DNA from: Lottia gigantea
Taxonomy: Eukaryota; Mollusca; Gastropoda; Lottiidae
Assembly (NCBI RefSeq): GCF_000327385.1
Contig: NW_008708276.1
Coordinates: 219,561-283,560 of the forward strand
Direction of reading: 5' to 3'
DNA: 64,000 nt
Position 1 is the stretch's first letter, and the number at the start of each line of letters is the position of its first letter. The notes below the pieces were generated by a model. It had not been told where the DNA came from, did no database searches, and saw nothing but the letters and a program-made list of their open reading frames with translations. The translations under genes were made by a program, and so were the position numbers. Positions 1 to 11,900 of this stretch are shown here, one piece after another.

Positions 1-378
1 TGTTTGTCAATTTAATCCAAAAAAAAAAAAACTGTGGGTGCAGGGCTTCGAAATCCCCACCCAGAACATGGTTGACTTTATTGGCCATCATAATTATCAG
101 TTATGTAATATGACCCAACTAGCGGTGGTGGCTCTAGAAGCTTCAACAATACAATTTTGTTGTAAATAATGCATTATGTCTTTGTACAAATATAATAATA
201 TTATGCAGAAAATTGCATGAATAAGAATTTAAGTTTTTTATTATAAATTTAACCCTGATCACAACGAATGGGATTAAAACAATCTGACAGGGACCCCCAA
301 ATTCGTCATCAACCACTGCCAGTCAGTAATCTGTATATTTGTTTTAGAGCCTATTGTATTTTATTATATTATTGACAG

Positions 379-499
379 AATGAAGAAGAAGACGGAATTG
401 GAGAAATCGTACAGTATTAAGAGAACGAAAAGAAGAAAATCCAGTGTGACTCCTGTACTCTCTCTACATGATATAGATCATAACGACGACTACGTTTAA
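379..499 (+). CDS. Possible 3'-terminal coding exon of a gene starting before the window
   Basis: A plausible splice acceptor (ATTGACAG, ending at 378) is followed by one base and then an open frame of 39 codons from 380 that ends in TAA at 497-499. The peptide is highly charged: a Lys/Arg-rich stretch (KRTKRRKSS) is followed by an acidic end, DHNDDYV. This looks like a cytoplasmic tail, and a final Y-V could bind a PDZ domain. No family is recognised, the rest of the gene is outside the window, and a frame this short can occur by chance. The exon call rests only on the acceptor and the composition. Confidence 0.25.
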
Positions 500-631
500 T
501 TTCAACCAAACTCATCATTAGGTGAAAGGGCCGAGTAGGGGCCACATGATTGTCAAGGGGCTGGGGCGCTCATAACATCAGTCATTAAAGATCTCAATGC
601 TTAGCAACCGGGTATCTTTACCTACCTGTTT

Positions 632-1007
632 CATAAAACCTACATTTCATTAGATATACAAGTTTAATTTAAACCAAACTAATCTCATAATGTCCATATG
701 ATAACCTCATCATAAAACCTACATTTCATTAGATATACAAGTTTAATTTAAACCAAACTAATCTCATAATGTCCATATGATAACCTCATCATAAAACCTA
801 CATTTCATTAGATATACAAGTTTAATGTAAACCAAACTAATCTCATAATGTCCATATGATAACCTCATCATAAAACCTACATTTCATATACAAGTTTAAT
901 TTAAACCAAACTAATCTCATAATGTCCATATGATAACCTCATCATAAAACCTACATTTCATATACAAGTTTAATTTAAACCAAACTAATCTCATAATGTC
1001 CATAGAA
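632..1007. repeat. 79-bp minisatellite, five copies, with a decayed tail
   Basis: Copies start at about 632, 711, 790, 869 and 943, each beginning CATAAAACCTACATTTCAT. The first three steps are exactly 79 bp. The last two copies share a 5-bp deletion, so the following step is 74 bp. A degenerate version (TAATTTAAACC, CTCATCAGG, TTTCATAAAA) continues to about 1150. The array is non-coding. Confidence 0.9.
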
Positions 1008-1538
1008 AATCATCATCAAGCTGTGTTTTATAAAATGTTAATTTAGTACGATCTATCAGTTTTAATTTAAACCTAGGTCATCTCAAATAGTTCATATAAT
1101 GTCCTCATCAGGCTTTGTTTCATAAAATCCTCATTTCGCAAGATCTGGGAGTTTCCTTGGCTGAAACTTCTTGACTCCAAGTGACCTGTGATAGATATTT
1201 TGAGGGTTATCGGCTTTGATATAAAATAAAATATCAACTAAAGTTTGATTAGGGTCAGTTTTGTACCATGTTTATTATTTTATTTTATTTTCATCAACAA
1301 ACATCAGTATTTGTATTTGTTATTTGTACGTATTTTTATATTTTTATAGAATACAAATTTTATGCTTAGCTTTAATATATATATCAACTATGCATTAAAT
1401 TGTTCGCTTTAATACAAAAAAAAAAGTTTTCGAAAAAATATTTGTGTTCTTACTTTTACTTACCTTTGGATAATATGTCACGACTCGTTTATTAGAAGAT
1501 AACGTTACGAAAAGTTTTATTGAGCGTTGGGCTGATTA

Positions 1539-1702
1539 TAGACCGAAACATCTGCCTCTATTTCAGCCACTGATATCTATTTTGAAAAGACGTATCGAGT
1601 ATCCCCATAAAACGGAGCCTAGTTTTTCTGACTCTTTACCTCAGCTGATAGCTGTCAAAATATCCATCAGAGGCTGGAATAGAGGCAGGTGTTTCGGACT
1701 AG
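1539..1702. mobile_element. MITE flanked by TA (family 1)
   Basis: The left end at 1541-1576 (GACCGAAACATCTGCCTCTA and onward) is the reverse complement, with a few mismatches, of 1662-1700. Both termini are bounded by TA, the target duplication of Tc1/mariner-type transposons. The element is about 160 bp with no coding capacity. Related copies lie at 3216-3292 and, partial and inverted, at 30678-30767. Confidence 0.75.
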
Positions 1703-2787
1703 GCGGATGTTTTGTATGAAATATAATTATTCTGTAAATCAAAAAGTAGGATGTTTTGTTTCCTGATTTACTGTAAGTAACCGGCATACTTTTTGTAGAT
1801 GCTTCATTTCACAGTCCATGTAGGCTCAGCCACAGAAAAAACCACCGAGGTTTAAACATCTACCGATGATCAGCTGGTCACCCCATCATACCCCCCACCC
1901 CCACCCCCCAACAAGAACCCACCACAGTAGTCAACAACACAGCTCTTCAACAATTCCTAAATAAAGCTGTTGTTAACAAAAGCAACTAAAATACCAGAAA
2001 ATTAGTGCATCGTGGTTTAAAGTTTTCACCAGTGAGCAACTGGTGTAGAAAAAGGAATCGTTTTATCATATCCATATACCATATACGTGATATTAATAAT
2101 CATATTATTTAAATATTAATAATTATTTTTATTAATAAAAACTTATATCTTAGGCCTCAACGATTCTTGAAGTTGTGATTCGATACACTATACGATACTC
2201 ATTCAACGATACGATTTATTGTGATAATTAATGTAATTCATTTATTAGAGAAAGAAAGAGAAAAAATAGTAGAAATTTGTAAAATTACTAACAAGTTTGT
2301 CACTATTAAACACTTTAGAACATTTAGAAGTAAGGAATTGTGAAACAAAATCATACATGGAAAGTGAAAACATGACACAATTTCTTATACACACAAGAAT
2401 TCTGTGTCATTTATTATTAAAGGGGGATAAGAATTAATTGTGCGGTTACATCACGATTATTTTTATCCAACACAATGCATCGATAAGAAGGAAAGAATCG
2501 CGGTTCCCTATTATAATCCACATTTGTCCAGGTATATCCTTAAAGACGATGTGAACAAGGGGGGGTATATATAGACAACTAATACCGACTATCACGTACC
2601 AAGCCTCGGCTGATATCTTTGTAGCTATTCATGTACCAAACTCGCATCTTCTTTACTCTATTAAGTAAAATAAATATAACTAAATTTTAAAATGTTGTAG
2701 GGATAACATTTTGAATAAAAATCCGTACAAGCAAGAGAATTCCGTTAATCAAAATTTAGTCCAAAGAATGTCAAAATGGAGTGTAAA
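1703..2787. other. Intergenic, nothing recognised
   Basis: AT-rich non-coding sequence with a C-rich run near 1893-1910 (CCCCCCACCCCCACCCCCC). I find no coding frame, RNA gene or clear repeat. Confidence 0.5.
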
Positions 2788-2861
2788 AGTTGTATAGTAC
2801 CGGACTGCTCCAAAGAGAAGTACCATCAGGTGTTTGGAAAAGAGTAAGCATTATCTGCTTC
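2788..2861. repeat. Dispersed repeat fragment (pair with 59513-59587)
   Basis: About 74 bp, from AGTTGTATAGTA to TCTGCTTC with CTCCAAAGAGAAG inside, recurs at 59513-59587 at roughly 85 percent identity by eye and in the same orientation. The family is not recognised and no ends are clear. It may be a relic of a longer interspersed element. Confidence 0.6.
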
Positions 2862-3215
2862 GCGCCCGTCACCCGACACTAATTCATGTCTGACCAAATA
2901 AATCAGTCAAGATGCAAGAAACAATTTTGTCATATTTGTCCAGAAGTTCGTTATAAATACCATAAAATTTCCTAACTGAAGTTTGAAGTCTATGTGTCAA
3001 GTAACCCTGTTTAAGCAATTTCAAAGTGACATAGCGGATGAGTTGTGAAACGTAGCCTACACGCCATATTATGACTATCGTATATTTTATATTTGTCTAA
3101 TTTCATATTCACAAGCACTTATTGTTTACATTCTTTCTGTCGAAGGCTCTGAAAGGCTGTATTCACAATCCGATCAAATTGCGGATGTACAAACTTTGCA
3201 GTCAAGGTATAAGTA

Positions 3216-3292
3216 GTCCGAAACATCTGTCCCTATTACAGCCTGTGATAGTTATAGTTATTTAATAGTTATCTAAGGTAGATGTTTCGGTC
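3216..3292. mobile_element. Short MITE copy overlapping the end of the MATH-like gene
   Basis: GTCCGAAACATCT at 3216-3228 and its inverted partner AGATGTTTCGGTC (3280-3292) match the termini of the 1539-1702 element. The left side is preceded by TA; the right flank is TG. At about 77 bp it is an internally deleted copy. Its right terminus lies inside the reading frame of the neighbouring minus-strand gene. Confidence 0.65.
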
Positions 3293-3849
3293 TGATCTAA
3301 CCTATACAGCAGGGTCATCACAATCAACATAAAAACCATCATCATTAAAATTATAAAAATTATCTTCAGATCACTTTTTATCTCGCGTAATTTTTGAATC
3401 TCTAAAACAAGTATAAACTTGCCATTGGCGTCCACAAAACCTTGCTTTTGATCAGTCAAGATATTCCAGTCTAAAACACTCTCTAAGCCAACGTGCTTAC
3501 GTCCTACTATCAGCTTTCTGTGAGATTCAAACACCAGCGTGGTGTTTATAGCCGTGTTGGTGTTTAACAGAATCACCCTAAAGTCCAGTAAACATGACTT
3601 CAACAAAGGGTTATCATTCGGAAGAAGTTCTAACGCGACCTGGAATTGTCCATCTTGGAATCGTTTCACACTACAGCTCCAGTGTAGACCGTTCACTTTG
3701 TATTTGTCGTCGCTGAGATAGTAATAACCCAGTTTAGTCATATCTTCAGCTTTAAAACGAAATATTCCAACATGATTATCTCCCTTATTATTGTCTCCCT
3801 TGAGTAAGTCTTGTCTCTCAGAACTTTCCATGTTCACAACAGCCGCCAT
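3262..3849 (-). CDS. Small MATH-like domain protein with C-terminal membrane anchor
   Basis: An intronless frame of 195 codons. The ATG at 3847-3849 sits in AAAATGGCGGC, a good initiation and YY1-like context. Residues about 28-155 resemble a MATH/TRAF-C beta-sandwich: FRF near the start, YYLSDDKYKVNGLHWSCSV, then FQVALELLPND, VLDWNIL and a closing GFVDANGKFILVLEIQ. MATH domains bind short peptides in adaptor and ubiquitin-ligase proteins, but no BTB, RING or protease domain is present. A hydrophobic run (IIFIILMMMVFMLIVMTLLY, about 163-182) followed by a 13-residue tail suggests a tail-anchored protein with the MATH domain in the cytosol. The last nine residues and the stop codon lie in a MITE. 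A 74-bp array begins about 70 bp upstream of the start. The fold is read from motifs only; the exact family and function are unknown. Confidence 0.6.
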   Translation of the reverse strand: MAAVVNMESSERQDLLKGDNNKGDNHVGIFRFKAEDMTKLGYYYLSDDKYKVNGLHWSCSVKRFQDGQFQVALELLPNDNPLLKSCLLDFRVILLNTNTAINTTLVFESHRKLIVGRKHVGLESVLDWNILTDQKQGFVDANGKFILVLEIQKLREIKSDLKIIFIILMMMVFMLIVMTLLYRLDQTETSTLDNY

Positions 3850-3920
3850 TTTATACCTTGAATTGAGTGTCCGATATTTTGCAGGTCGTTTTGTCTAGAA
3901 TATACCCAACATTTTCGAAA

Positions 3921-4610
3921 ACATCACCTACCTGGGTTATATTTTAGAGGGTGGTCCACTGTTGTACTATTGCCTGTTTATAGAAACACCAGACATCACC
4001 TAACTCTGGGTTATATTCTAGAGGGTGGTCCACTGTTGTACTATTGCCTGTTTATAGAAACACCAGACATCACCTAACTCTGGGTTATATTCTAGAGGGT
4101 GGTCTACTGTTGTACTATTGTCTGTTTATAAAACACCAGACATCACCTAACTCTGGATTATATTCTAGAGGGTGGTCCACTGTTGTACTATTGTCTGTTT
4201 ATAGAAACACCAGACATCACCTAACTCTGGGTTATATTCCAGAGGGTGGTCTACTGTTGTACTATTGTCTGTTTATAAAACACCAGGCATCACCTAACTC
4301 TGGATTATATTCTAGAGGGTGGTCCACTGTTGTACTATTGCCTGTTTATAGAAACACCAGACATCACCTAACTCTGGGTTATATTCCAGAGGGTGGTCCA
4401 CTGTTGTACTATTGTCTGTTTGTAGAAACACCAGACATCACCTAACTCTGGGTTATATTCCAGAGGGTGGTCCACTGTTGTAGGCTATTGTCTGTTTGTG
4501 GAAACACCAGATATCACTTAACTCTGGGTTATATTCTAGAGGGTGGTCTACTGTTGTACTATTGTCTGTTTGTGGAAACACCAGACATCACTTAACTTTG
4601 GGTTATATTC
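3921..4610. repeat. 74-bp minisatellite, about nine copies
   Basis: The marker ACTGTTGTACTATTG recurs near 3959, 4033, 4107, 4180, 4254, 4327, 4401, 4475 and 4551, giving steps of 73-76 bp. Each unit includes ACATCACCTAACTCTGG and AGAGGGTGGTC. The array lies just upstream of the MATH-like gene. Open frames across it are by-products of the repeat. Confidence 0.9.
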
Positions 4611-5254
4611 TATTACTCCGAGTTACACCAAATCGCCTTACTCCGAGTTACACCACACCGTTTTACTCGGGGTTATATTCCAACGAATGGTCCTATGTGA
4701 TATATACATATTGTAGCATATTACTCAAGGTTATACCATATCGCATCACTCCTATTCCAGAGAACTGTCCTGTGTTGAAGCTCTTATAAATGTTATTTTC
4801 AATTATGCTGCTCGTTTCCGTGTTATAGGCCCTAATGAAATCAATTCAGGCTACCGACGTTAATAGCTCTATTCAGTAAAGTTTTCTTTCAATGGCCTAC
4901 TTTTTTTCTAGTGTGAGTTATGCATAAAAAAGTTAGAATTGAATAGTGTATCAATTGGTAAATCCGGATATTTTTATAAACCTATTGTACATTAATGAAT
5001 ACAAGTGAGCACACCTTTATGTCACACAGGGATTATAATATGTATATTAATTATAATATAGACCGTATGTATCGATATGGTAAAATACAGTTTGATTTGA
5101 TAAAAATAAACATGTAAATTCAGCTGACTTTTATGTCCTAATTTCTTGCCCCTTGTTTACCTGATGAAGACAAAGTCAAAATTAAGGGTTATTATTTTTA
5201 TAGATTTAACTTCAAAATGCAAAAATTTACTAAATATTAAAAAGAGATGTGTGC
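4611..5254. other. Intergenic, degenerate short repeats then AT-rich sequence
   Basis: From 4613 to about 4740 a short unit (TTACTCCGAGTTACACCA) recurs loosely three to four times. The rest is AT-rich with no coding signal. Confidence 0.5.
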
Positions 5255-5590
5255 GCTCTTTTTATTTATTTATTTTTTTCAATTATACGGAAGTCTCAGA
5301 AACGGGAATTTTAAGCTCAACTAATCAGTAATATTTTTCACAGCTCACCGTTGAAATATGAGCCTTTAAATCCAGGTGTGTCCAGAATTATCCGCGTTTG
5401 AAAGTTAAAAAGACGAGTCGTCATTATAAGATACTCTGTGATATATAGAAATAGTGAGTAAAATTCTTAGTTTGAGATATTTTTGAACGAATTGTACGAT
5501 TTTCATACATATCTAGTACTTTTAACATCATGTATTCAGACCAAAATCAACCCCCAAAATGGCGCACCCGAACCTTTTTTAACTTAAAAG
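5255..5590. mobile_element. Non-autonomous element (family of 46364-46691), decayed
   Basis: Matches 46380-46680 over about 300 bp in the same orientation. Shared blocks include CAGCTCACCGT, GTGTGTCCAGAATTATC, GCGTTTGAAAGTTAAA, TAGTTTGAGATAT and, at the right end, AAAATGGCGCAC. The TIR visible in the 46-kb copy is poorly kept here. It lies about 350 bp upstream of the EIF3A start codon. Confidence 0.65.
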
Positions 5591-5803
5591 TGGAAAGTTT
5601 TGTCTTCTCTCAGTTGGGTACTTGGCTACCCATCATCCTACTTCCCAGAACAAGTAAGAAACCTCGCTATGATACAAGTTAATGTGATACTCGATAAATT
5701 TAAATATTAGAAAGTTATTTGTGGTCTGATCTTTTCATGTATTAAAAGAGTTATCTCTAGACGAAAATTATCTTTCGTTTCAGAAAATATTCAGGTTGAA
5801 ATC

Positions 5804-5847
5804 TGACGTCACACCCCACGTGGTTCACATGCTTCTCCGCCATATTG
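5804..5847 (+). promoter_or_regulatory. Probable EIF3A core promoter: CRE, E-box and YY1-like sites
   Basis: Within 44 bp there is a perfect CRE palindrome TGACGTCA (5804-5811), a canonical E-box CACGTG (5817-5822) and CCGCCATATTG (5837-5847), which fits the YY1 consensus. They lie 92-135 bp upstream of the ATG. CRE, MYC/USF-type E-boxes and YY1 sites are common in housekeeping and translation-gene promoters. Function is inferred from position and motif only. Confidence 0.4.
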
Positions 5848-5938
5848 CGGATGATGGAGCTTTCTTGAGTCGAAGAAAATAAAACGACCAGTTAGATACA
5901 ATTGATTGAAGTTTGATTGATATAAATTATTTTACAAA

Positions 5939-8900
5939 ATGCCTGCTTATTTCCAGCGCCCCGAAAATGCACTCAAACGTGCAAATGGTAAGTTTGGTTG
6001 TGTGAAAAAAAGCCTAAAATATGTGTAGATTCTCAGCGGGTAAAAAAATCTGATGGCGGTGCCATATTGCCATAAAGATGGTTGCTTCATGGTTTAATCT
6101 TGCTCTGTAGTGTTATTTGAGTACTGGAAGCCAATCTTTAAGATGCATATAATGATTAGTGTTTTGTTAGTGAGATTCTACTTTTCAACTCCTCCCTTGG
6201 GACCCGCGCAAGATGGGTTGCCACCTGTTATCTTTCCAATTTCTCACCTGGTCAAGGAAGTTGAGGTATTTAAATAAATATTGGAATTGTAAAAAATTTA
6301 AAACTTCCTTCTCATGTCTAAGCAGTGTATGTTTAGGCGTGAACCTCTATATATCCACTGTGTTCAGTCTGTATAGATACTGCAGGATGAACATTCTGTG
6401 TACAGTACATTCAGCTCTTTTCATCCTGTGTGGACAACTGAAATGTTCCTTTCATACGCTTTTAGAAAGATTTCACTAACAGTGGTTATATGGGATAATT
6501 AAGCTGTCTCACGACACTGACACAGTTGATGGACCAAGATCACAATCCCTGTTATGCTGAGAGGCGAAGGATCTAACCCCCATTCTCCATTTTCTTTCAG
6601 AGTTTATGGATGTTGGCAAACGACAGAGAGCCTTGGAAACTCTGTCAGATGTCATCAAAAGTAAACGTCATCGAACATGGCAGAAGGTGCACGAACCTAT
6701 CATGCAGAAATACCTACAGTTGTGTGTTGAGTTGAGAAAAAGTCACATTGCTAAAGAAGGTCTCTATCAATATAAGAATATATGTCAACAGGTAATATAT
6801 ATAAAATAAACAATCTATATTCACCGACACTAGGCACTAATGATCTGAATTGCAAAACAAAACCGGGAATCAAAACAACTTGATAGCAGCTAATGAACTG
6901 TTCACATGAGGAAGTATATCTATCATAAATGAGTACCGGTAAGTATTGCAGGAGCCTAGAAGCCTAAGCATACCCTGACTTGCTCTACACTCTTGTAATC
7001 TTTGAACTTGGTATTTAAGAGACATTAGATAACGCTAATACGGATATGATACTACTTCCTTTATTTGCTATATTATAAACAGAATGCTTGTCAGCGGATA
7101 TCTATAAATAACTACTATTTATAAGATGGTAAGAGAAGCAGAGAGAAAATCTAGAGTCAAATATCACACTGTTAAAATTTTATACTTTTAATGGATTTCA
7201 TTTTACTCACATTTTTGTATGCCCACATGAATTGGGGGAGGGGGGGTTGTACATTGACTCAACCATGTCGTCCGTCCACAATTGCTTGTGAACACTCTAG
7301 AAGGCACCATTCTTGACTGGTTTAGACAAAACTTATTCCAAGTGTTTGTTATCACCCAAGGATAAACCCTATTGAAAATCAGGAAAATTGGTAATACTCA
7401 GCACTAATTCTAATATATTTTCTGACGTTAATAATTGCAGGTAAATATTGCCTCGTTAGTGGATGTTGTCAGGTGTTATATTCAACTAGCAGAAGAAAGA
7501 ACTGAGGCTGCTCGTGAGAAATCACATCAGAAAGTTGTAGATGTTGATGATTTAGATTTACCTGATTCTCCAGAAAGGTAAGATTACGGAGGAAAGCCAC
7601 TGTGTTACATGCTAATAAGATGGTTGTTATCCTAATAAGTCTGTGTTCTTTGAATGCCAAGGTGCCACTTAGACATCAGGTTGTTTCTGTTCAGTGCTAC
7701 TTCTGGATAAAGTGCAACTTTAACACAAATTTCTTTTGTTTTCAATGAAACTATATGTAGGTCTATAATTGAAAGAGATCATTGTTAAAAATAAGGTGTT
7801 TTTTTTTTTAGCGTGTCAATTTATATTCATTCAGTGACTATTTGGCACAAAAGAAAAAATGAAACAGGTAAATTGGTCAAAGGGTAATCTTGGCATTTAA
7901 ACACCCCAGACCCTGCACTTATAAAATGCTTTTCAGCGGATATCTATAAATAACTACTATTTATAAGATGGTAAGAGAAGCAGAGAGAAAATCTAGAGTC
8001 AAATATCACACTGTTAAAATTTTATAATTTTAATGGATTTCATTTTACTCAAATTTTACTTTCAATTTACTCACACTACCCCAGGTCCATAAACATAAAC
8101 GCAAGCAGTTCACTAAACTTTTAGGTAGAATAAGTCTAGCTTTTTTGTTTTCAAATTCTTTTTTCTTCCCAAAAATAATGTGGAATATTTGTGTTAACTT
8201 TTTGAATTGGACCTGAATGTACAAACACCTAGGACATCCTAGAATCAATGCTAGAAGATAAGAACCTAGGACATCCTAGAATCAATGTTAGAAGATAAGA
8301 ACCTAGGATATCCTAGAAACAGTGTTAGAAGATAAGAACCTAGGACATCCTAGAATCAATGTTAGAAGATAAGAACCTAGGACATCCTAGAATCAATGTT
8401 AGAAGATAAGAACCTAGGATATCCTAGAATCAATGTTAGAAGATGAGAACCTAGGACATCCTACCGCTAAGTGGCCAGGTGTTCAACTTGACCATATTTC
8501 TATGGAATCTGTATATGATTATATTTGATGTTTTCAGTATGTTATTGAAGGCAGTGAGTGGTGAAGATACCCAAGACAGGACTGACCGAGCTATTCTCAC
8601 CCCCTGGGTCAAGTTTCTGTGGGAATCGTATCGTCAGTGTTTAGATTTGTTACGTAATAACTCGAGAGTAGAGAGACTGTATCAAGATATAGCTCAACAA
8701 GGTACTGTGTAGATAAGTGATGACTAAAACTAGTTACAATTTTGAACCTTTTTTACCTGATATTTTACGTCTCAATTGATTACTAATTTTTCTATCACAG
8801 TCAAGATCTATATACATCTTTAATCAATCATAACTTCATGTTGGACCTGTTTCTTGAAAACGAGTACCTTAAATGAAAAATATTCCACTATTATTTTTGT

Positions 8901-11900
8901 CATTGTAGACTATTTAGTTTTCTAACGCAGTCTGATTCTTGAAAACAAGGACCTTCAATAGAAAATGGACAAATGAGAATATTTCCACTGTTGTGTGCCT
9001 ACTTTCAATATCAGTCTGAAATATATTTATATTTTATTTCAGCTTTTAAGTTCTGTTTGAAATATGCTCGTAAAACTGAATTCAGAAAACTTTGTGACAA
9101 TGTAAGTTTTGAAATGTTTATTCTTCAGAAATATTTCATGGCCCAAGCTCTGCAATTTTTAGTCAAAAAGAAACACAAATAAAACCTTGATAGTTATAAT
9201 TCTGAGTTACTCATGTCTTTGTTTCAGCCTGTCAAGAAACAATGGCTTGTAAACAACCTAGATGATACAAATTTTGAATGATTTTGATGAAATGACTTTA
9301 TCTGCCTCTCGTGAATAAGAAATGATAAGATATAAAAATTATTAAATGAATATTTCCTCTTCTTTTTCAGCTACGTACTCATCTTGGACATATTCATAAA
9401 CATCAACACCAACAAACTGCTATTAACCTGAATAATGCTGAATCCCAGGCCATGCACCTCGAAACCAGACTGGTTCAGTTAGACTCTGCTATTAACATGG
9501 AACTATGGCAGGTTAGTAGTGTAGAGGATTATAAAATATATGTCATTAGCTGGGGTGACGATCAGTGACTTAGTGACCTGCACTTTCCTATCAGACTGCT
9601 TATTCTAGAAACAATCTTACCGCTAAGCTATCCTAAGGTTTTTCAGTCAGAGGCATTTATGTTTCATTTCAATTTAATACACCCTAATAAATATACACTA
9701 GGACTTACTATCATCATGTGAAGTTCAGTGTCCCTAGATAGTCCTCAACATTTTCGGTAAGCCAATATTAGGGTGCGACTAAACACTGTAATGTAGTCTA
9801 CCATGGACTAGATTGTCAGTTAAATTCTTATTTCTTTTGTAGGCAATGACTAGATCATTCTTGAAGACCTCACAAATTTTCTCCTGTAGATTCTTGTATT
9901 GATACTAAACACTGTAATGTAATCCATTATGTTAACCATTTTATAGGTGTGCCTATACACTGTTTAGCCAGGCAAAGAATTGTGCTTTTAATTTCACTCA
10001 TTTTTCTTTCCTCCAAAGTTAAATTTTCTTTTTTTTTTGATATTTCAGGAGGCATTCAAGGCTGTAGAAGATATTCATGGTTTGATAAGTTTGTCAAAGA
10101 AACAGCCCCGCCCTTCCTTGATGGCCAACTACTACCAGAAACTAGGTTTGGTATTCTGGAAGTCTGGAAATAGACTGTTCCATGCCAGCACCTTACACAG
10201 ACTTTACCATCTTTCTCGAGAACAGAGGAAAAATCTGGCTCCAGATGAGCTCACTCAGTAAGTTGGTTTATAATTGAAGGTTCTGTTATCTGAAAGTATA
10301 CAGCAGTAAAATAAAAATTATTTTTGAAGTGCTACATTTGATCTATAAGTCTATATTGCCAGTGATATGATTGGAGATTTCTCCAGCACTACTGATATTA
10401 TGACTTGATGGTATTGGTAATATTTAAAAGTTTTAAACTGTGCTCAGCAATCATCTGTCAGGTACATGTTAGGATTGTGTTTAGTTTAGTTTGTAGCTTA
10501 ACTCAGAACAGGCCTTTGTGTTACTGGAATTATTTAATAGTGATTTCAGCGTCAGACTAGGCCGACAGAAACTAGCTCTAGTCTTTTTATTAGCCTTCTT
10601 CATCTTGATATAGGCTTACAATTATTCTTATGAACTTTGATTGATAATTCAGTTTTAAAGTTGTTAAAACAGAATGTGTTTATATAAGCCCACTTTATTA
10701 CAGTGCTATAGATATCCCCATTATTTAGATCAAAAATATTTGGACCAGTAAAAACCTGTGAAATGATTTCGAGTGGGGCATATATTGTCACCTCTGTCCC
10801 CCCAGTCTAATTATACAATTTACAGAAACTTTGTGTTATTGTTTCGATCTACAGCACCGGACCCCGTTTCACAAAAATTTGTACTACTAAACTTGCACAT
10901 TGAGAGAAGAAAAACATTATTTTTCACGTTATCAAAGCGTTAATTTATAATGTTTATTGCTTGTTCATGAATTTACAATATTTTGAGAAACGGGGTCTAG
11001 AACTGAAAAAAGCATCCTAAATTTGATTTCTATCTTGATTTTTCAGGATGGCCTCTCGTGTATTGTGTGCCACACTTGCCGTACAGATTCCCCCATCCCA
11101 TAATGCTATTGGTGAGTTATTAGAATTAAACGAGAGTGTATTAGACAAGAAGAGACAGCTAGCCACGTTGTTGATGTTACCCAACCCCCCAACTCGACAA
11201 GGTCTTATCAAAGATTTAGTAAGTTTCTAGATTCATGTTTTATGTAGAGAGATGTAAGAAATTCAAATCATTTAGGTCTGAGTGGTTAAATGTCATTTTT
11301 GATGAGAAATTCTGTCAGTTTCCAAAATAGCTATCATAATAATATTTAATTCCATGAATATTATTCAAATACTTCAAAAATTAGTGTGTTGTGACTGTCT
11401 TTTTTCACAAAAATCATATAAATTGTCGTAAATATTGTATTTCTCATGTAAAATTCTACAAGGAATTTTAATTGTAAGATTTTTGGAAATAACTGTATTT
11501 TAAACGGTTGATATGACCCGATCTACCTGATGCATTCTACGCCGTTCGCTACCTTCTATAGGTAGATGTACTGTCCAAGTGTGCTAGATAAATTATATTT
11601 TTATCAACCCCTATAAAAAGGAGTTGTATCAGATGATTAGAGTCTCTATTTCATCAGTCTATAAAAATAGAACAGTTTTACAACCATTACGGTATTATAT
11701 ATAGAGGAAAAATTCTAATTAATGTTGAATGTGTCTGTTTTGGTGTAACTTATTTTACAGTATTTCAATCATTATTTTGAATGAAAGACATTTAAGGGAA
11801 TGTAAAGAGGTTTTCTAAATTTTAGTTTTGTTATCCAATCAGATTACTGTATTTCTTAAAATCTGGATTATATTTAAATTAAGTTTTAGAGAATAAGGCC

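Noticed and set aside
4044-4445. 133-codon open frame with repeated peptides
   Set aside because: Lies wholly in the 74-bp minisatellite. The unit lacks stops and is not a multiple of three, so the frame cycles and no real protein is implied.
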